The notes: generated by a model from the sequence alone, not told the origin. DNA of 64,000 nucleotides from Niabella yanshanensis (GCF_034424215.1 NZ_CP139960.1:4898001-4962000), one strand, 5' to 3'. Counted from the first letter of the stretch, positions 1 to 9,469 are shown. Translations and numbers: made by a program.

Positions 1-739
1 TGAGCCTGACAAACTGCTCTTTTTTCCTGGGCGATATGGCTATCATAGCGTCGTCGCTCATAATCACATATCCACCGTCGGCTTTAGTCATTCTGTTGAT
101 TTCATTTAGGTTAATGATATAGGAATTGTGAATTCTGAAAAAATCATGATCGGATAGCAGCAGCTCGTATTCCTTAAGGTTTTTACTGACCATTATCTTT
201 TTTTGATTTTTTGTAAAAAAGGTGGTGTAAGGTCCATTGGCCTCCAGTCGTATAATCTGGGAGAGCTTTATATATTCTATCCCTTCGGATGTAGAAAGAC
301 TTACTGAAAAACCTTCTTTACCCGAGCGTTCAAGGTTCTTGATCAGCAGTTTTATTTTACTTTCCTGTTGTTGCTGGCTCAAAGCTAAAATAGCTTTACT
401 TACAGATTCCTGCAGTTCTTGCAGGTTTATAGGCTTTAACAGGTAGTCTATTGCGCTAAACTTAATAGCTTTAATGGCGTAATGGTCAAAAGCGGTAGTG
501 AAAATGACGTGAAAATTTCTTTCCTTTATTTCCTGCAATACATCAAACCCTGTACCAGTCTGCATTTCAATATCCATGAACACAATCTCGGGGGAATGCA
601 TGTCTATCAGTTGTACTGCATCTTTCACATTGGAAGCAGTTCCAATTATTTGTAACTCGGTACAAAACTCATTTACCAGAGTTTTTAAAAACTCCAGGCT
701 CATAATTTCATCTTCGACAATTATCGTTTTGTATTTCAT
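1..739 (-). CDS. LytTR-family response regulator (3' end cut by window edge)
   Basis: Cytoplasmic DNA-binding response regulator. 246 codons are visible and the gene runs off the left edge, probably only a few residues short. The N-terminal receiver domain (about residues 3-118) starts MKYKTIIVEDE, with the acidic pocket at E9/D10 and the probable phospho-acceptor D56 in VFMDIEM. From about residue 140 a LytTR domain follows, with the typical IHNSYIINL segment and a closing SPRKKEQF. ATG is at 739, 49 bases after the stop of the upstream sensor gene on the same strand, so the two form a LytS/LytR-type pair. Domain assignment is firm; the target genes are unknown. Confidence 0.93.
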   Translation of the reverse strand, partial: MKYKTIIVEDEIMSLEFLKTLVNEFCTELQIIGTASNVKDAVQLIDMHSPEIVFMDIEMQTGTGFDVLQEIKERNFHVIFTTAFDHYAIKAIKFSAIDYLLKPINLQELQESVSKAILALSQQQQESKIKLLIKNLERSGKEGFSVSLSTSEGIEYIKLSQIIRLEANGPYTTFFTKNQKKIMVSKNLKEYELLLSDHDFFRIHNSYIINLNEINRMTKADGGYVIMSDDAMIAISPRKKEQFVRL

Positions 740-788
740 CGTAAGACAATTTTTTAGTTTTAAAAATCTTAAGACAGGTAGAATGAAT

Positions 789-2531
789 TTAAAAAAGTGG
801 TTGAGGTATTTCTATTCTTGCTTCGTTTGCCTTGTTTTCTTCTTTATAATGAATGGCTATTTTGCTTTTGCCCTGTTGGTTGTACAGTTGAATTCTTTTG
901 TTAAGTGTTTCCTCAGGGTCTGCCTCTTCCAGTCCTTTTTTATTTCGTAAAATTTCTGCATCCGCGCGGCTTATCCCGTTACTTTTAATGCTTGCAATAA
1001 GTTGGTCTGCACTATTCTGAAAAGATATACGAAGCATCCCTTTAGATGTGGGTTCCAGATTGAGGATGCTGGAATACAAGGCTTTTTCCACCAGGCTATG
1101 TGTGAGTAATGGTAATATATTGAGAGCCCTGCTGTCATCACTTATTTCAATAACATATTCAAACCGTCCGGGAAAACGGGTTTGCTCCAGCCATAAGTAT
1201 TCCTTTAGCAATGCAGCCTCATCGGCGGCTGTAATCATCAACTCATCTCCGTAGCGGATCAGCTTTCTTAAAAATGCTGAAAACCGGGAAATGTATTCCA
1301 GGGATATTTTTTTATCATTCATTATGATGAAATATTGAATTGAATTGAGTGAGTTGAATAGGAAATGAGGGTTCATACGCGCCTGTAATACTTTCAGCTT
1401 GAGCATATGATTCATATTTTCAATCTGTACATTCTGATTACTGATAAGCCGGTTTCGTTGTTGCAGTTTTTGATTTAATTTGTTTTTTATCCGGAACCGC
1501 CCGTATAAAAGAGCTGCAACAATAATTAAGCAAGCCAGCAGCAGCAGCACCATCTTATGAAGGGACTTCTGTTTTTCGAGTTCGGCTGCCTGGTTCATTA
1601 GTCTTTGGGTCACTATTTCGCGCTCTTTGGTCAGGAGTTCGATGTCATCAGGCTGTTCACCAATGTTGCGTGGCGCCGAAACCTCAAGAATCATGGGCGC
1701 TACTTCTTCTCCCAGGTATTTCCTGATTAAAGAAGCCACCAGTGATTTACATTCAAATGAATTGAAATACTCTTCAACGGGCTTTGTCCAGTCGCTATTG
1801 ACGGGATATATAGCGGCAAATCCTTCCCGGTGTACATCAAATAATCGTTGACGCTTAACTTTCATGCCTCTTTGCAGTGCCACTACGTAAATACTCACAG
1901 GAACATATGCAAAGGATGAAGCATTACCGGCAACCTGCTCTAAAATCGCATAATCATCTTTCCGGTTGTAGGTGATGGGAAGATCAGGATAGTAAGCTTG
2001 CCTGATTTTATTCATATCCATTTCCATGGTGGTACCGGGTTGTGTAAAGCCGTGCATGGAAATAATGGATTTTGCTAATTGTTTCGGGGATGTAAACAAA
2101 GGGACGCTGTTGTTGGTTACCAGAACATTCAAATCAGGCATGTAGGGCGGGGAAAACTTTACTTCACTCTTTCGTTCTGCAGTGATCGAATAATAAGAAA
2201 CCGCAAATAAGCCCGGCTGAGCAGAATTTTGGATTTGAGGATAAATCTGATCAAATTTTTCGAGCTCTTTCCAGTTGATTTGCAGATCAATTTTATAATG
2301 AGACGAAAGGAACGATTTGAAACCTTCGATCAGCTCATATTCAACCCCTATCAGACGTCCATCTTTATCCCTGTAAATAAAAGGTTCAATTTCATTCCAT
2401 AAAACGGTTATCGTACCAGCTTTCCGGGAGAACACAGTTTTCCAGGAATCTGCAGGAATGTGCCCGCAGTATGCCGATGAAGCAGCTATTACCAATACGA
2501 GCAGCAATATACAGCCTTTTAGAAAAGACAT
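789..2531 (-). CDS. LytS-type sensor kinase with extracellular solute-binding domain; ATPase motifs degenerate
   Basis: 580 aa. A signal peptide (1-22) is followed by a periplasmic SBP_bac_3-like domain (about 35-280, with FIYRDKDGRLIGVEYELIEGF), a short coiled coil, one membrane helix (about 327-346) and a His_kinase domain with MNPHFLFNSLNS (H389). The C-terminal HATPase region is strange: the N-box reads LTHSLVEKAL (K483 where Asn is expected), the G1 box reads SNGIS (no Asp, second Gly missing) and no G2 GxGL motif is visible. By family logic it should sense a small solute and phosphorylate the downstream LytTR regulator. The degenerate motifs make autophosphorylation doubtful, so it may act as a pseudokinase or phosphatase (inference). 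First gene of the two-gene operon. Confidence 0.88.
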   Translation of the reverse strand: MSFLKGCILLLVLVIAASSAYCGHIPADSWKTVFSRKAGTITVLWNEIEPFIYRDKDGRLIGVEYELIEGFKSFLSSHYKIDLQINWKELEKFDQIYPQIQNSAQPGLFAVSYYSITAERKSEVKFSPPYMPDLNVLVTNNSVPLFTSPKQLAKSIISMHGFTQPGTTMEMDMNKIRQAYYPDLPITYNRKDDYAILEQVAGNASSFAYVPVSIYVVALQRGMKVKRQRLFDVHREGFAAIYPVNSDWTKPVEEYFNSFECKSLVASLIRKYLGEEVAPMILEVSAPRNIGEQPDDIELLTKEREIVTQRLMNQAAELEKQKSLHKMVLLLLACLIIVAALLYGRFRIKNKLNQKLQQRNRLISNQNVQIENMNHMLKLKVLQARMNPHFLFNSLNSIQYFIIMNDKKISLEYISRFSAFLRKLIRYGDELMITAADEAALLKEYLWLEQTRFPGRFEYVIEISDDSRALNILPLLTHSLVEKALYSSILNLEPTSKGMLRISFQNSADQLIASIKSNGISRADAEILRNKKGLEEADPEETLNKRIQLYNQQGKSKIAIHYKEENKANEARIEIPQPLF

Positions 2532-2735
2532 TAATGTTCCATTTTACTGTAAAGATGTATCAAAAATTACAGATAGGGAATATCAATTAACGAAACGCCG
2601 GTTTCAATTAACGGTTTTTATGAAATGTAAAGCCGATTATATACTTCCGGGATATTTTTAATAAAGTATGCTCAAAAAAGTAACAAGGATTGAACAGGGT
2701 TAACCCTAAAGCGGATAGCAGTGCTTTATTGAGGC

Positions 2736-2779
2736 AGCTATTGTGTATCCTTTTAAATTGCAGGGGACACACAATAGCT
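2736..2779 (-). terminator. Inverted repeat after the small lipoprotein gene
   Basis: A perfect 11-bp inverted repeat, AGCTATTGTGT (2736-2746) and ACACAATAGCT (2769-2779), lies 4 bases beyond the stop codon of the lipoprotein gene that ends at 2784. It is not followed by a clear U-run on the minus strand, so it may be a weak terminator or an mRNA 3'-end stabiliser. Confidence 0.45.
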
Positions 2780-2783
2780 ACAT

Positions 2784-3182
2784 TTATTTTGGGGTTACGT
2801 TAAAGAATCCTTCGCCGTTATTATTATTGCCGTGTCCCCAGGTGCCGCTAATTGCAGCATCGCTAAGCATGCCTGTGAACGACATCTTTTCATTATAATG
2901 GTCCGTTACAGTAAAGAAGAGCTTACCACTAACAAAAGCATAAGACCCCTTGCACTGATGTTCAGCAGGTGCATTCAGGTCTCCAAAAAATAAAGTTATG
3001 TCGTCATTTCCTCCAAATTTTAAAATGATGGGGTCAGGTCCATTATCCTTAACGACAAATGTACCTGACCAGGCTGTATTAGCAAGTGGATTGTCCCGGA
3101 CGGTGTTATCTTTTTTACAGGATACAAAACAGATGGTCAATAGAAAGGTTAATCCTGAAAATAGCAAATTTTTAAGATTCAT
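2784..3182 (-). CDS. Small lipoprotein of unknown function
   Basis: 132 aa. It has a lipoprotein signal (FLLTICFVSCKK, lipidated Cys at 22). The remainder is a single small domain of about 100 residues, rich in beta-prone and glycine segments (NTAWSGTFVV, SGTWGHGNNNNGEGFF), resembling the small beta-barrel lipoproteins found across Bacteroidota. I recognise no named family. It lies 43 bases downstream of the flavin monooxygenase gene on the same strand and may be co-transcribed with it. Confidence 0.8.
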   Translation of the reverse strand: MNLKNLLFSGLTFLLTICFVSCKKDNTVRDNPLANTAWSGTFVVKDNGPDPIILKFGGNDDITLFFGDLNAPAEHQCKGSYAFVSGKLFFTVTDHYNEKMSFTGMLSDAAISGTWGHGNNNNGEGFFNVTPK

Positions 3183-3225
3183 TAGTTAGGAATTTTATAG
3201 TTTGTTAAAATATGTGGTTGAAATA

Positions 3226-4779
3226 TTAATATTCGGCTTCCTGTAGTGTGGATTTTATCGGTGTCTTCTCTTTTTGCAGGGAAAGGGTATTCGATGATCC
3301 CGGCGTTGCTTTGTGGCTAGGGGGCCGCAGGCGATTCAATAGTTTGTTATAATCTTTAGGATTGATCGGTTTGAAAAAATTATACCCCCAGTATTTGCTT
3401 ACTTTCACAGGAAGGCCCATATCTTGCATTAGCCGGTCAAGATGCTGGAAATTAAAAGGTGCAACACACAAGCCGCTAAATTCCGTTGCAATAGGTCTTT
3501 TCTTAATCTTCCATTGTTCTATCAGGTCCAATTCTTCTTTTATAACGGATTCACGCGGTAAGTTTATATGGCCACTTACATATTCTGCGAGCCAGTTAGC
3601 GGCCACTTCAGAGGTTAATGTGGAAAAAAGACTGGAGTTGAATCCCACAAAACCAATAGCCGGAAGACGCGTATTGATGATATTCCGGTACAAATTGAAC
3701 TGACCATTAGAATTCCTGATCATCTCAAGTTGTGACGCATTTAAATAAGGAAGACTTTGCTTAAACCCGGTACCAAAAACAACAACGTCGGTTTGGATCT
3801 TCCTGCCGTTTTTCAGCACAATGCCGTCGCTGGTGAAATAGTCTATTTCTGACTGTATGGTATTGATTTTTCCGGTTCGTACTTTCTTGTAGAATCCTTC
3901 GGGGGCTACGCCAAGGCTGCAACTGATCTGGTCTTCAATACGGTGCTTTGGCAGCAACCCACATTTTTTAAGACGAAATTGTGTTATAAGTAATTGTTCA
4001 ATCAACCGCCATTGCATCCAAACCAAAGGTTGGCCAATACTGTGTAAAAATTGTTGGAACCCAGATTTATGGTAGGGTAGAAAAAAGGCTTCTGAAAACC
4101 GGGAGAATAGCAAGTATTTTAAATTGACAGCGCTGGCAAAAAAACGCGGCACTTTCCATTGGGCCTTACGAAATAATAAAGTACAGGAGGAAGAAAGGTC
4201 GGCGGCTTGTGTAGCAATATCAGTAGCTGATTTGGCAAAACCGACAACAGTTACATGCTTTTTTTCCAGTATTCCTTTGTGTCTTACTTCCGATGAATGG
4301 AGGATTTGCCCTCCCGCGGCCTGGTACTCTTCCATACCGGGAAAATCTGGTATATAAGGATTACTAAATGTACCTGTGCTTATTACAATGAAATCAAAAG
4401 AAAAGACATGTGTAGTATTCCCGGGCGTACGGATGGTTGTTAGATGCCATCTGCCATTGGCATACTCCATTTTAGTCACTGCCGTGTTACATTGTATAAG
4501 CCCATCGATACCAAAATGCCTGGCATAGCTGTTAAGGTATTCGTTCATTTGGTCTCCGGTAGGCCATTCATGATAATGGGAAGGCATAGGGAAATCGGAA
4601 TATGCATATTCGTTTTTTGTTGTCTGGGTGGATACGTTAAGATAAAACCTGTTTCTGTCCCATACACCTCCAATAGCATCGCTTTTTTCAAAAACGGTCA
4701 CGCTGTACCCGCGTTCATGAAATGCTTTAGCTGAGGCAAGCCCACTAATGCCCGCACCTATTATACCGATTGTTTTCAT
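3226..4779 (-). CDS. Flavin-containing monooxygenase
   Basis: 517 aa. The N-terminal FAD Rossmann motif is IGIIGAGISGLASA (G8, G10, G13) followed by the acidic strand end VFEKSDAIGGVW. A central FMO-type segment (TGTFSNPYIPDFPG, then ILHSSEVRHKG) precedes a second nucleotide-binding motif, VVGFAKSATDIA, in which the middle Gly of the usual GxGxSA is Ala. The C-terminus contains VVFGTGFKQSLPYL, also typical. It should oxygenate a nucleophilic N or S atom, or a ketone, using NADPH and O2 in the cytoplasm; the substrate cannot be told. The small lipoprotein gene follows it. The divergent beta-lactamase-like gene starts 338 bases away. Confidence 0.88.
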   Translation of the reverse strand: MKTIGIIGAGISGLASAKAFHERGYSVTVFEKSDAIGGVWDRNRFYLNVSTQTTKNEYAYSDFPMPSHYHEWPTGDQMNEYLNSYARHFGIDGLIQCNTAVTKMEYANGRWHLTTIRTPGNTTHVFSFDFIVISTGTFSNPYIPDFPGMEEYQAAGGQILHSSEVRHKGILEKKHVTVVGFAKSATDIATQAADLSSSCTLLFRKAQWKVPRFFASAVNLKYLLFSRFSEAFFLPYHKSGFQQFLHSIGQPLVWMQWRLIEQLLITQFRLKKCGLLPKHRIEDQISCSLGVAPEGFYKKVRTGKINTIQSEIDYFTSDGIVLKNGRKIQTDVVVFGTGFKQSLPYLNASQLEMIRNSNGQFNLYRNIINTRLPAIGFVGFNSSLFSTLTSEVAANWLAEYVSGHINLPRESVIKEELDLIEQWKIKKRPIATEFSGLCVAPFNFQHLDRLMQDMGLPVKVSKYWGYNFFKPINPKDYNKLLNRLRPPSHKATPGSSNTLSLQKEKTPIKSTLQEAEY

Positions 4780-5117
4780 TGTTAAGAAAGATTTTTGAGA
4801 ACCTGCTTTTTAGCTATTCCCTGGTTGAAGAATGGGTGCAAATTATAATCAGCGCAGGCCTGTTGCTAACAGACTTTAACAGAAACACCATTTGGATTAA
4901 TAAATCAGGCAGACGAATTAAGCAGGGCCGGTTTATTCCACACTCATTTATTTGTCAAAGCTATTATCGATTGGATGCCTTACAATCAGCCAGCAAAACG
5001 TATTGTTACAGCATTCGTATGATTTCATTAACCCGGAACTGCTATTCGTTAAGTCTGCTTTTTAATTACTCCCAGGGCATCGCACCTTTGCCCAACAAAA
5101 CACTAAAAATCGAAACA
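4780..5117. other. Intergenic region between divergent genes
   Basis: 338 bases between the monooxygenase and beta-lactamase-like starts. The plus-strand frame of the downstream gene is open through this stretch (from 4770), but the only convincing start is the ATG at 5118, which opens a lipoprotein signal. The upstream in-frame residues do not resemble that protein family. I found no exact TAnnTTTG promoter element and no clear hairpin. Confidence 0.6.
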
Positions 5118-6269
5118 ATGAAAAATTTATGTAAAAAAACAGGTATCATCCTGGCCGTTACCGCTACAACGTTTACAGCTTGTCAAAAGCCTTCTGATTT
5201 CGTCGACCAGGGATTTGATCCTGCACTTTTTGCTGCGAACATGCGCCAAAGCCTCGACGGGAAAACCGTTGGCTGGTCCTTTGCCATTTCCCAAAATGGA
5301 AAAATCGTTCAATACGATGCTGATGGTTCGGCTCGCCTCAATACTAACGGTAAAGAAATTCCGTACACAGTTACTACCCGCCAGGCCACCGGTAGCTGCA
5401 GCAAAACCATTTCGGCACTGGCGCTGCTGGGCGCGCTGGAGGCAAAAGAGTTTGATGAGTATGCTTACCTTGCAGATCTTTTACCTTCCTCATGGGATAT
5501 TGCTGAGGAAAACCGGAAGATTACCGTTAGAGATTTGCTCACCCATAAGGCAGGTCTTAAATATTTTGGCAATGACTACGCTTCGTTGCGTAAAACAATG
5601 AAAACTCCTACTACAGGATTCGGTTATTTCACAAAAAAGAAATACGATAACGTTAATTACCTCATGTGCCGTGTTTTAATCCCATGCGTAGTAAATGGCA
5701 AGGAGAGTTATGCAAAGATGACTGATGAGCAGGCCGATGAAGCCGTATCGCAGTCGCATCGTAGTTATATACGTGAGAAGATCTTTAAAGTGGCCGGACT
5801 GCCTGACTGGCAAAATATCAATATCGGTCCCTGGAATGCCAGCGGCACAATCACCGAGGAGGCTCCTGACCGTCAGATGACCATGTATTATAATTATTCC
5901 AAACCACTGCTTCCGGGAATTATGGTCTATACCACTTATAAGGATGCAGGGGCAGGCGGCTGGTTCATGAATTCCCCGGAAATGGCACAGGTATTATTGA
6001 CAGCTGAATCAGGAAAATACGTGTCGTCGCTCATGCTGGACAAAATGAAAGATCTGCTCATGGGCTACGACGGCTTTATATCTGGTAAAAGGGGCGACTA
6101 TCATTGGAAAAATGGTTATTGGTATGACGATGAAACGCGTGGTATCTTTACTGTGATCATGCATTTTCCCAACAATGTGCAGATTGCATGGCATACCAAT
6201 TCCATTCAAACTGATATTGGTGATCCAATGGGAATTACAGGCCAGGCCTATGATAATGCATGGCGTTAA
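5118..6269 (+). CDS. Serine hydrolase of the beta-lactamase (class C/PBP4*) family, lipoprotein
   Basis: 383 aa from ATG 5118, which starts a lipoprotein signal (AVTATTFTACQK, Cys22). The catalytic SxxK is S93-C-S-K96 in TGSCSKTISAL. The second motif is probably Y176-D-N178 (KKYDNVNYLM). The region YHWKNGYW stands where KTG or HxG is expected. These serine hydrolases act on beta-lactams, D-amino-acid peptides or esters in the periplasm; the lipid anchor suggests a cell-wall or peptide substrate rather than a secreted resistance enzyme (inference). It stands alone, divergent from the monooxygenase and convergent with the hybrid kinase. Confidence 0.85.
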   Translation: MKNLCKKTGIILAVTATTFTACQKPSDFVDQGFDPALFAANMRQSLDGKTVGWSFAISQNGKIVQYDADGSARLNTNGKEIPYTVTTRQATGSCSKTISALALLGALEAKEFDEYAYLADLLPSSWDIAEENRKITVRDLLTHKAGLKYFGNDYASLRKTMKTPTTGFGYFTKKKYDNVNYLMCRVLIPCVVNGKESYAKMTDEQADEAVSQSHRSYIREKIFKVAGLPDWQNINIGPWNASGTITEEAPDRQMTMYYNYSKPLLPGIMVYTTYKDAGAGGWFMNSPEMAQVLLTAESGKYVSSLMLDKMKDLLMGYDGFISGKRGDYHWKNGYWYDDETRGIFTVIMHFPNNVQIAWHTNSIQTDIGDPMGITGQAYDNAWR

Positions 6270-6324
6270 TTTTTATTGGGCGGTTTTGAAATAATCTTTT
6301 TATGTCCGAAGTTCGATCACTCTC

Positions 6325-6358
6325 AATATTGCACGCGCCTCCTGGTTCGTGCAATATT
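6325..6358. terminator. Inverted repeat between convergent genes
   Basis: A perfect 11-bp stem AATATTGCACG (6325-6335) and CGTGCAATATT (6348-6358) with a 12-base loop, in the 140-base gap between the convergent genes ending at 6269 (+) and 6410 (-). A bidirectional terminator is the natural reading, although the T-run is weak. Confidence 0.55.
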
Positions 6359-6409
6359 CGTTTATAGTTACAGTTAATAGTAAAACATACGATCCCGATG
6401 AAACTCAAT

Positions 6410-8779
6410 TTAAACGATGGGTAGTTTTGATTTTACTGAAAGCAGTTCTGCTTCATCTTTCGCTTTTAATAGCAGGGGCTCAATTTGTTGATACAGGATC
6501 TTTGAATTGGATTTCTTTTTCTTTGCGTATGCATTCTTTTCTAACGATAACAGATTGTTGCTTACCTGCGGCGGTAAACCAAAAAGAGAAATGGCGCCCC
6601 GAAGGTTATGGGCTGCCTTATAGATGCTTTCGCTATTATCCTTATCAATAGCAGACGAAAGCCGTTTCATTAAAACGGGTAATTCCCGGTTCAGGGTAGC
6701 TATCATTTCGTTCATGAGCGGCCGCTTGTTTTTTGTTTGCCTGGCCAGCATTGTTAAATCAAGCATTCGTACCCTCTCTTTGATATGCTGCTGTTTAAGG
6801 GTTATATGCGCTTGCGCCAACTGCGTTATTTTAAGAATCAGCTCTTCTTCATTGAAAGGTTTTGGCAAATAGTCATTCATGCCAGCCTTCAGGCATTTTG
6901 CTTTTTCTCCGGGAAGCACATGGGCGGTCATGGCAATAATAGGTGTATTCAATTGCATGATCCGGCGTATACGACGGGCTACCTCATATCCATTCATAAC
7001 CGGCATCTGAATATCCATAATAATGATATCAAACTGCTGTTTGTCCAAAAGCGCCAGAGCCTCTAAACCATTATTTGCAATAGTAACCCTGGAATTTCTG
7101 TTTTTCAAAACAGCCGAAGTCAGTTTTTGATTTAATACATTGTCCTCTATCAACAAAATCTGTTTTACGGATGAGGGCAACGAAACAGAAGGTTTTCTTT
7201 TTGTCGGTTTCAGTTTTTTCGCATCGGTGTATTTGAGGTAGGGCAGCGAAAACGTAAAATGAGAACCTTTACCCGGTTTACTTTTAACAGAAATTATGCC
7301 TCCCTGTAGTTCCACCAGTTTTTTAGTAATAGCAAGCCCAAGGCCGAAGCCTTTATGCAGACGTGTAAAATCTGTATCAATCTGTTTAAATCTTTCAAAT
7401 ATCAGGTTCAGTTTATCCGTGGGTATGCCAATTCCTGTATCTTTTATACTGAATTCGGCTAATATTGTTGCTCCCGTGTTTTTAATGAGTTTACACGTTA
7501 AGGTTACCGTTCCTTTTTCAGTAAACTTGAATGCATTCCCTATAAGATTCATCAGGATTTGTGAAAGGCGCACAGGATCTCCGATTACCATGATGTCACA
7601 ATCATCACTTATATTCTTTTGAAAAGAAATTTGTTTTTCAAGAGAGATATTATCAAACATGACTTTTGAAGAGTCAATAAGCTGTCCCAGGTGAAAGGGG
7701 ACCGTATCAATATTAAACCCGCCGGCGTCCATTCTCGAAAGATCTAATACATCATTGATGATAGATAGCAGGTTGTTTCCTGAATGGGTTATTATATCTA
7801 AATATTCTTTTTGTTTGGGCGTCAACTTTGTTTTTCGCAGGAGATTGGAAAATCCGGTTATGGCATTCAAAGGTGTTCGCAATTCGTGACTCACTGTTGC
7901 AATAAAGTCAGATTTTACTTTTGCAGATTCTTCCGCTATTAACCGCGAACGCTCCAGCTCTTCCTCCACTCTTTTCCTGTCAAAGAAGGTCGGTATAGTA
8001 TATGAGCGCTTTTTATTTTTTCGTATTTTATGATTCTTAAAATAATGGTTCAGATGTGCTTCAATTTTGTCAGGGGGCGACATAATAAAGCGGCACCGGT
8101 CATCTCCTTTTGCAACGCAGGAAACTTCCACCGCAGTTAACGGAATACCGAAACTCTCTTCGCACCATCCTGAGGAATAGCCTGCATTCATAATGCAAAC
8201 AGTGGTGTTAGCTTTTTTATTATCTCTCAACCAGGAATCGGCTTCGAAAGAATAGGGGTGATGGTATAAAAGAAAAAAGTGCTCATCGGGGCTCAATTGG
8301 CTTTCTGGAGATATTTCCACATATGCCCATCCTGAAAAAGCAAAGTGGATAGGACCCGCCGATAATTTGGCAAGAGGATCGCTCAGTTTCATTTCCTGGT
8401 GGAAGCTTCTGGCATCATTCATGCCAATGGCATGCGCTATATCAAACAGGAAGTTTTTTCCGATCTCCATGGCCTGCTCTTTGCCCCTGTCTGCATACAA
8501 TTTAAGAACGGTTTCCAGGAAATCTTTTGAGAGCGCAGAAGCACGCACCAATACAAAACGTTGCTCATTAACTTCAATAGTTCCGCGCGACGGATCCATT
8601 TTCAGATTCCTGAAATATTCCTGCACTACTTCCTGCGCTTTATCAAATAGAGGTGCTGCTTCTGGCGGAGCGCTCACCGCTCTGCCGGCATTGGCTGTAC
8701 CAGGATGCAACTGTGAATGCTCGGCACCGGGCTCCCGGAAGGGCCGATGCAGGCTTTTTAAGAGGTTAGAGGCGCACAT
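6410..8779 (-). CDS. V4R-domain hybrid histidine kinase with receiver and HPt domains
   Basis: 789 aa, no membrane helix, so cytoplasmic. Order: XylR_N/V4R-type sensor (about 70-235) ending with the conserved CVAKGDDRCRF; a linker helix; HisKA with H298 in ATVSHELRTPLN; HATPase_c with N415, D447-x-G-x-G and GFGLGL (477-482); receiver with D589 (IIMDIQMPVMNG); and HPt with H724 (AAHNLRGAISLFG). The full phosphorelay His-Asp-His is in one chain, so an unlinked response regulator must receive the phosphate. V4R domains bind small hydrophobic ligands in sigma-54 activators; here the domain is joined to a kinase. ATG 8779 gives a somewhat long, low-complexity N-terminus, and a later start is possible. 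Confidence 0.92.
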   Translation of the reverse strand: MCASNLLKSLHRPFREPGAEHSQLHPGTANAGRAVSAPPEAAPLFDKAQEVVQEYFRNLKMDPSRGTIEVNEQRFVLVRASALSKDFLETVLKLYADRGKEQAMEIGKNFLFDIAHAIGMNDARSFHQEMKLSDPLAKLSAGPIHFAFSGWAYVEISPESQLSPDEHFFLLYHHPYSFEADSWLRDNKKANTTVCIMNAGYSSGWCEESFGIPLTAVEVSCVAKGDDRCRFIMSPPDKIEAHLNHYFKNHKIRKNKKRSYTIPTFFDRKRVEEELERSRLIAEESAKVKSDFIATVSHELRTPLNAITGFSNLLRKTKLTPKQKEYLDIITHSGNNLLSIINDVLDLSRMDAGGFNIDTVPFHLGQLIDSSKVMFDNISLEKQISFQKNISDDCDIMVIGDPVRLSQILMNLIGNAFKFTEKGTVTLTCKLIKNTGATILAEFSIKDTGIGIPTDKLNLIFERFKQIDTDFTRLHKGFGLGLAITKKLVELQGGIISVKSKPGKGSHFTFSLPYLKYTDAKKLKPTKRKPSVSLPSSVKQILLIEDNVLNQKLTSAVLKNRNSRVTIANNGLEALALLDKQQFDIIIMDIQMPVMNGYEVARRIRRIMQLNTPIIAMTAHVLPGEKAKCLKAGMNDYLPKPFNEEELILKITQLAQAHITLKQQHIKERVRMLDLTMLARQTKNKRPLMNEMIATLNRELPVLMKRLSSAIDKDNSESIYKAAHNLRGAISLFGLPPQVSNNLLSLEKNAYAKKKKSNSKILYQQIEPLLLKAKDEAELLSVKSKLPIV

Positions 8780-8797
8780 AAAAGTCGTTTAAAGTGA

Positions 8798-8805
8798 CAA
8801 AAATA
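8798..8805 (-). promoter_or_regulatory. Probable -7 element for the hybrid kinase
   Basis: On the minus strand this reads TATTTTTG, an exact match to the Bacteroidota TAnnTTTG element, 18 bases before the ATG at 8779. No good TTTG lies at the usual 19-21 base distance upstream, so it is a half-supported promoter with a very short leader. Confidence 0.45.
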
Positions 8806-9469
8806 GCTATCTAAGCACAAAACTGTTGTTTCCGGGCGCAGAGGCCCACCTTCCAAGTCGATATACGTACTACAATGATTAGTAGGGTAGATCTGCTGCA
8901 GAAATATCGGTGTTGTAAACAGGATCATTAAATAAGGGGCTTGCTTCTGATCGTATCCAAGTTCAATATAAAGCATATTCCCTTGTTGGCGTCAATTTTT
9001 TTAGGCGCCGGTCCATCGTTCGTATAAAACTGAGCACTAATTTTGCGATTACCTGTTCACTTTCGGTCTCTTGAATAAAATGAGGCTCCCGACATTCCTT
9101 CGTTGTCATCAACGCCTAAAAATATACTGGCAGGTACTTCCTTGTGCCGTAGATATTTAAGTATTCATAATATTACTGTAATTAAACCTAATCTCTTTTT
9201 GAAGAAAGTGATCCGGGTCGGTTGCCTGTTTGGATCGAAGTGGCTCAATTTTAAGGCATTTCTCTACCAGTTACCGTTAGTATAAAAGTGAGAAATTTCC
9301 ACGAAATTAGTCTTAATAGCAAATGGCTTCAAGAGAGGGTTGACTGATGAGGTGCTTTTGGGAAATTTCAGCAGTATAGTATCGGAAGTATCATTTGACT
9401 TACCAGTTTAAACAAAAAAGGAGAAGATAGAAATCCCCTCCGTTGTTTTACATGAGAAAAATTCTGGGG
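8806..9469. other. Gene-poor region with a possible decayed reading frame
   Basis: About 660 bases with no convincing gene. On the minus strand the frame 9164 to 8928 is open except for one TGA and reads protein-like (for example GVDDNEGMSGASFY, then SAQFYTNDGPAPKK). It has no start codon in context and no recognisable family, so it could be a fragment of a lost gene or chance. No strong hairpin or promoter was seen elsewhere. Confidence 0.35.

Noticed and set aside
4770-5117. In-frame upstream extension of the beta-lactamase-like gene
   Set aside because: The ATG at 5118 begins a clean lipoprotein signal with Cys22, and the extra residues do not resemble the family.
8758-8976. Minus-strand open frame of 72 codons
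   Set aside because: It overlaps the start and promoter of the hybrid kinase and has no recognisable motif.
9103-9285. Plus-strand open frame of 60 codons
   Set aside because: No signal, motif or promoter, in a region that looks non-coding.
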